A DNA stretch of 64,000 nt, taken from T1Sed10-7 sp040904745. GTDB taxonomy: Bacteria; Actinomycetota; Nitriliruptoria; Nitriliruptorales; Nitriliruptoraceae. Both the position numbers and the translations under genes were made by a program. How positions within the stretch are numbered: position 1 is the stretch's first letter; each line of letters begins with the position of its first letter. Below, piece by piece: positions 61,969-64,000 of this stretch. The notes beneath the pieces were generated by a model, which was not told where the DNA came from, searched no databases, and saw nothing but the letters and a program-made list of their open reading frames with translations. The stretch lies in NCBI GenBank assembly GCA_040904745.1, contig JBBDSW010000190.1:10216-74215 (forward strand), in the 5' to 3' direction.

Positions 61969-62700
61969 TCATGGGGAGGGCGTGGGTGTGGGGGGCTCCG
62001 CGGGGTCGCTGTCCGGGTCGAAGCCGGCGGTGGCCAACAGCTCGTCCGCGACCGCATCGTCGAAGTCGTCGCTGGCGGCCGCGTAGTTGAAGACGCCCAG
62101 GATCCCGTCCTCGCGCTCGGCGATCAGGAGCACCACCGAGGTATCCGGTGCGCCCTCCTCCCGGCCAGGCACGTCCAGGTAGCGCAGCTGCTGGGCACGG
62201 GCGGCACCCGTCAACTCCACCTCCTCGTCGACCTCCGCATCCTGTTCGACGGTCTCACGGTTGGCGTCGAGCACGTCGTCGAAGCTCAACGGCTCCGGGA
62301 GGTCCTCCGGGTCCACGGCCTCCCCGGCGATCTGTTGGGTGCCCTCGGGATCGGTGGCGAGCACGATGCCGCTGGCGAACGCCATCTCGTCGAAGGACCA
62401 GCCTTCCGGGGACGGGAGGATGATGCCGTTGCCGGCGAAGCGCCCATCGGAGACGAGTTCGTTCGGGTCCTCGAGGTCGAGGTCCTCGAGATCGCCGAGG
62501 GCCTCTTCGTCGCCCTCGGCGGCGTCTTCGGCATCGTCGGAGGGCTCCTCGGCCCCGTCCTCGGTCGACGTGTCGTCTGTGTCGGCGCCGTCGTCGCCAT
62601 CGCCGCACGCGGCGAGGAGGAGCGCGGCCGCAGCGGCGGCTCCAACCATGGTGACGCGTCGCCGGGGGGACGTACGTGCGCGCTGGGTCTGTGGTCGCAC
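61969..62700 (-). CDS. Putative secreted lipoprotein
   Basis: 243 residues from the GTG at 62700, chosen for a GAGGAG 5 nt upstream. Basic N-terminus (RTSPRRRVTMVG) with a possible twin-arginine look, hydrophobic AAAAAALLLAAC ending in lipobox Cys32, so lipid-anchored. A highly acidic linker (32-75) leads to a folded part with FAGNGIILPSPEGWSFDEMA and TSVVLLIAEREDGILGVFNY, resembling small actinobacterial lipoproteins of unknown function. It ends in a Pro/Thr-rich tail. Convergent with tig. Confidence 0.8.
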   Translation of the reverse strand: MRPQTQRARTSPRRRVTMVGAAAAAALLLAACGDGDDGADTDDTSTEDGAEEPSDDAEDAAEGDEEALGDLEDLDLEDPNELVSDGRFAGNGIILPSPEGWSFDEMAFASGIVLATDPEGTQQIAGEAVDPEDLPEPLSFDDVLDANRETVEQDAEVDEEVELTGAARAQQLRYLDVPGREEGAPDTSVVLLIAEREDGILGVFNYAAASDDFDDAVADELLATAGFDPDSDPAEPPTPTPSP

Positions 62701-62960
62701 CGGGGCTCCTCGCTCCTGGACTACGGGCGCTGCACTCGGGACAGCTGCCGTGCGGGAAGCACGGTACGGGCCGAGCGGCCGGTGTCGGACACCGACCCTG
62801 CCCATCCGCCCCCGACCGCGCCGCCCGTCGTCGGAGGGGATCCGGACCCGCCGCGTTCCTTTAGCGCGGCCGACGCAGGCCAGGGGTCCTGCTCGTGACC
62901 ATCGGTACGCTCCTCGACCCAGGACCGGACCGGTCCGGCCACGAGTGAGAAGGAACCGCG

Positions 62961-63617
62961 GTGGAGCGCTCCGAAACGACGCCTGGCGGCTTCGCGCTGC
63001 CATCGCCCGAGAACTACCTCGTCCCGACGGTGATCGAGCAGACCAACCGTGGTGAGCGCGCGTTCGACATCTACTCGCGCTTGCTGCAGCAGCGCATCAT
63101 CTTCCTCGGAACGCCGGTCAACGACGAGATCGCCAACGTCGTCATGGCGCAGCTGCTCCACCTCGAATCCGAGGATCCGGACAAGGACATCGCGCTCTAC
63201 ATCAACTCACCCGGTGGGTCGATCACCGCGCTGTTCGCGATCTACGACACGATGGAGTTCATCGGCAACGACGTGTCGACCATCTGCATGGGCCAGGCCG
63301 CCTCGGCCGCGGCGGTGCTGCTGGCCGCGGGCACGCCCGGCAAGCGCTTCGCGCTCCCGCACTCGCGCATCCTGCTGCACCAGCCCTCCGGCGGCGCCGA
63401 GGGGCAGTCGGTCGACATCGAGATCCAGGCGCAGGAGATCCTGCGCATGCGCGACCTGTTGAACGAGATCCTCGGCGAGAAGACCGGGAAGACGGCGGAG
63501 CAGATCGGCGCCGATACCGACCGTGACTTCATCCTCGATGCCCAGGCCGCCAAGGAGTACGGGCTCATCGACGAGATCATCGCGACGCGCAAGGCCAAGC
63601 AGAAGGCCTCTGGCTGA
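62961..63617 (+). CDS. clpP: ATP-dependent Clp protease proteolytic subunit
   Basis: Serine protease tetradecamer working with ClpX/ClpC. 218 residues. Catalytic triad Ser115 (MGQAASAAAVLLAAG), His140 (LPHSRILLHQP) and Asp189 (TDRDF), spaced 25 and 49 residues as in E. coli. LYINSPGGSITA forms the oxyanion region. The N-terminal ~15 residues are likely a propeptide. Start GTG with AGAAGGAA upstream. clpX follows after 205 bp. Only one clpP is in the window, whereas actinobacteria often have two. Confidence 0.97.
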   Translation: MERSETTPGGFALPSPENYLVPTVIEQTNRGERAFDIYSRLLQQRIIFLGTPVNDEIANVVMAQLLHLESEDPDKDIALYINSPGGSITALFAIYDTMEFIGNDVSTICMGQAASAAAVLLAAGTPGKRFALPHSRILLHQPSGGAEGQSVDIEIQAQEILRMRDLLNEILGEKTGKTAEQIGADTDRDFILDAQAAKEYGLIDEIIATRKAKQKASG

Positions 63618-63739
63618 GGAGGTGGGTCGGGTCCCGCATCGCGGCACGTCTCGGACGCGTGACGTACCATCGAGCGACGCGGTGAGGCTCGTGCCGCGCG
63701 CCGTGGAGACGAAGAACGGCCGGGCCTCGCACCGTCGCA

Positions 63740-63782
63740 ACGACGAGACGTGACGAGACGTAACGACGAGACGTGACGACGA
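63740..63782. repeat. Short direct repeats upstream of clpX
   Basis: Four overlapping ACGACGAGACGT-like units between clpP and clpX. No protein frame of note; may be a regulator site or a neutral expansion. Confidence 0.5.
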
Positions 63783-63822
63783 GAACAGTGCCGGTCAGCT
63801 GCGATGAACGAAGGGCCGCAGG

Positions 63823-64000
63823 ATGGCGAAGTTCGGTGAGGGCGACGCCCTGCTGAAGTGCTCGTTCTGCGGGAAGTCGCAGAAGCAGGTCAAGAAGCTG
63901 ATCGCCGGTCCCGGCGTCTACATCTGTGACGAGTGCATCGACCTGTGCAACGAGATCATCGAGGAAGAACTCGCCGAGCCGGCCGACCTGCAACTCGATG
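63823..64000 (+). CDS. clpX: ATP-dependent Clp protease ATP-binding subunit ClpX (3' truncated by window edge)
   Basis: Only the N-terminal zinc-binding domain is inside the window: Cys13 and Cys16 (LKCSFCGKS) and Cys35 and Cys38 (YICDECIDLC), which dimerise and bind adaptors and substrates. 59 codons visible, open at the right edge; the AAA+ domain lies beyond. The ATG is preceded by a weak GCAGG. Order clpP-clpX is canonical. Confidence 0.96.
   Translation, partial: MAKFGEGDALLKCSFCGKSQKQVKKLIAGPGVYICDECIDLCNEIIEEELAEPADLQLD

Overview
This window is high-GC DNA (about 70% by eye) and reads as the chromosome of an actinobacterium. The signs are GlgE and maltokinase genes, an Rv3032-like GT4 glycosyltransferase, a DUF222/13E12 HNH protein behind a mycobacterial-type SOS box, several small proteins of actinobacterial type, many GTG starts, and TANNNT -10 elements sitting just upstream of start codons that lack a Shine-Dalgarno. 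I cannot name the genus. A deep-branching class such as Nitriliruptoria is only a guess. There are two 100-N gaps. Each is flanked by an identical 55-bp sequence, which looks like an assembler k-mer overlap; the sequence is probably contiguous once one copy and the Ns are removed.

Layout. 1-4224: end of the ATP synthase operon (atpA partial, atpG, atpD, atpC). 4294-8175: murA (catalytic Cys replaced by Asp), a SpoIID/LytB-type protein and a CPBP membrane protease, in overlapping order. 8251-12453: alanine dehydrogenase, panD, a small zinc-motif protein, two tandem cyclophilins and an actinobacterial hypothetical protein. 12493-15391: methylmalonyl-CoA epimerase (split by gap 1) divergent from thiolase and meaB. 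15625-41904: a very complete alpha-glucan/trehalose island. Forward it carries glgE, treS-maltokinase, glgB, a DUF3536/GH57 protein, treZ, glgX, treY and malQ, mostly with overlapping or nearly overlapping ends. Reverse it carries glgP, glgC, a GlgA/GlgM synthase and an Rv3032-like GT4. It ends with a divergent phosphoglucomutase. 42012-44466: a PLP-dependent group II decarboxylase below a membrane protein with a sigma-region-2-like head. 44672-46336: an acyl-CoA mutase large subunit. 46422-47873: the SOS-boxed HNH protein. 47983-52172: a small conserved protein, an NAD(P)-binding protein, a HAD phosphatase, ilvC and a FliA/WhiG-type sigma factor. 52648-55364: a two-component pair. 55679-59032: pta-ackA. 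59064-64000: HIT protein, tRNA-Gly, HPF/RaiA-like protein, tRNA-Pro, trigger factor, a lipoprotein, clpP and the start of clpX.

How the genes work together. The 26-kb island can make glucose-1-phosphate (pgm), ADP-glucose (glgC), linear alpha-glucan or maltose-1-phosphate (GlgA/GlgM, GT4), and branched glycogen (glgB). It can make trehalose from glucan (glgX, treY, treZ), interconvert trehalose and maltose and phosphorylate maltose (TreS-Mak), return maltose-1-phosphate to glucan (GlgE), and degrade glucan (glgP, malQ, glgX). This amounts to a closed glycogen-trehalose cycle and suggests that osmolyte and carbon storage are managed as one unit. The epimerase, MeaB and mutase point to a methylmalonyl-CoA (propionate-type) pathway split over two loci. 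Pta-AckA connects acetyl-CoA to acetate and ATP.

The most interesting loose ends are the DUF3536 protein inside the glucan operon, the membrane-anchored sigma-region-2-like protein coupled to the decarboxylase, the SOS box placed exactly in a promoter spacer, and a run of TTCAC repeats at helical-turn spacing beside the two-component system.
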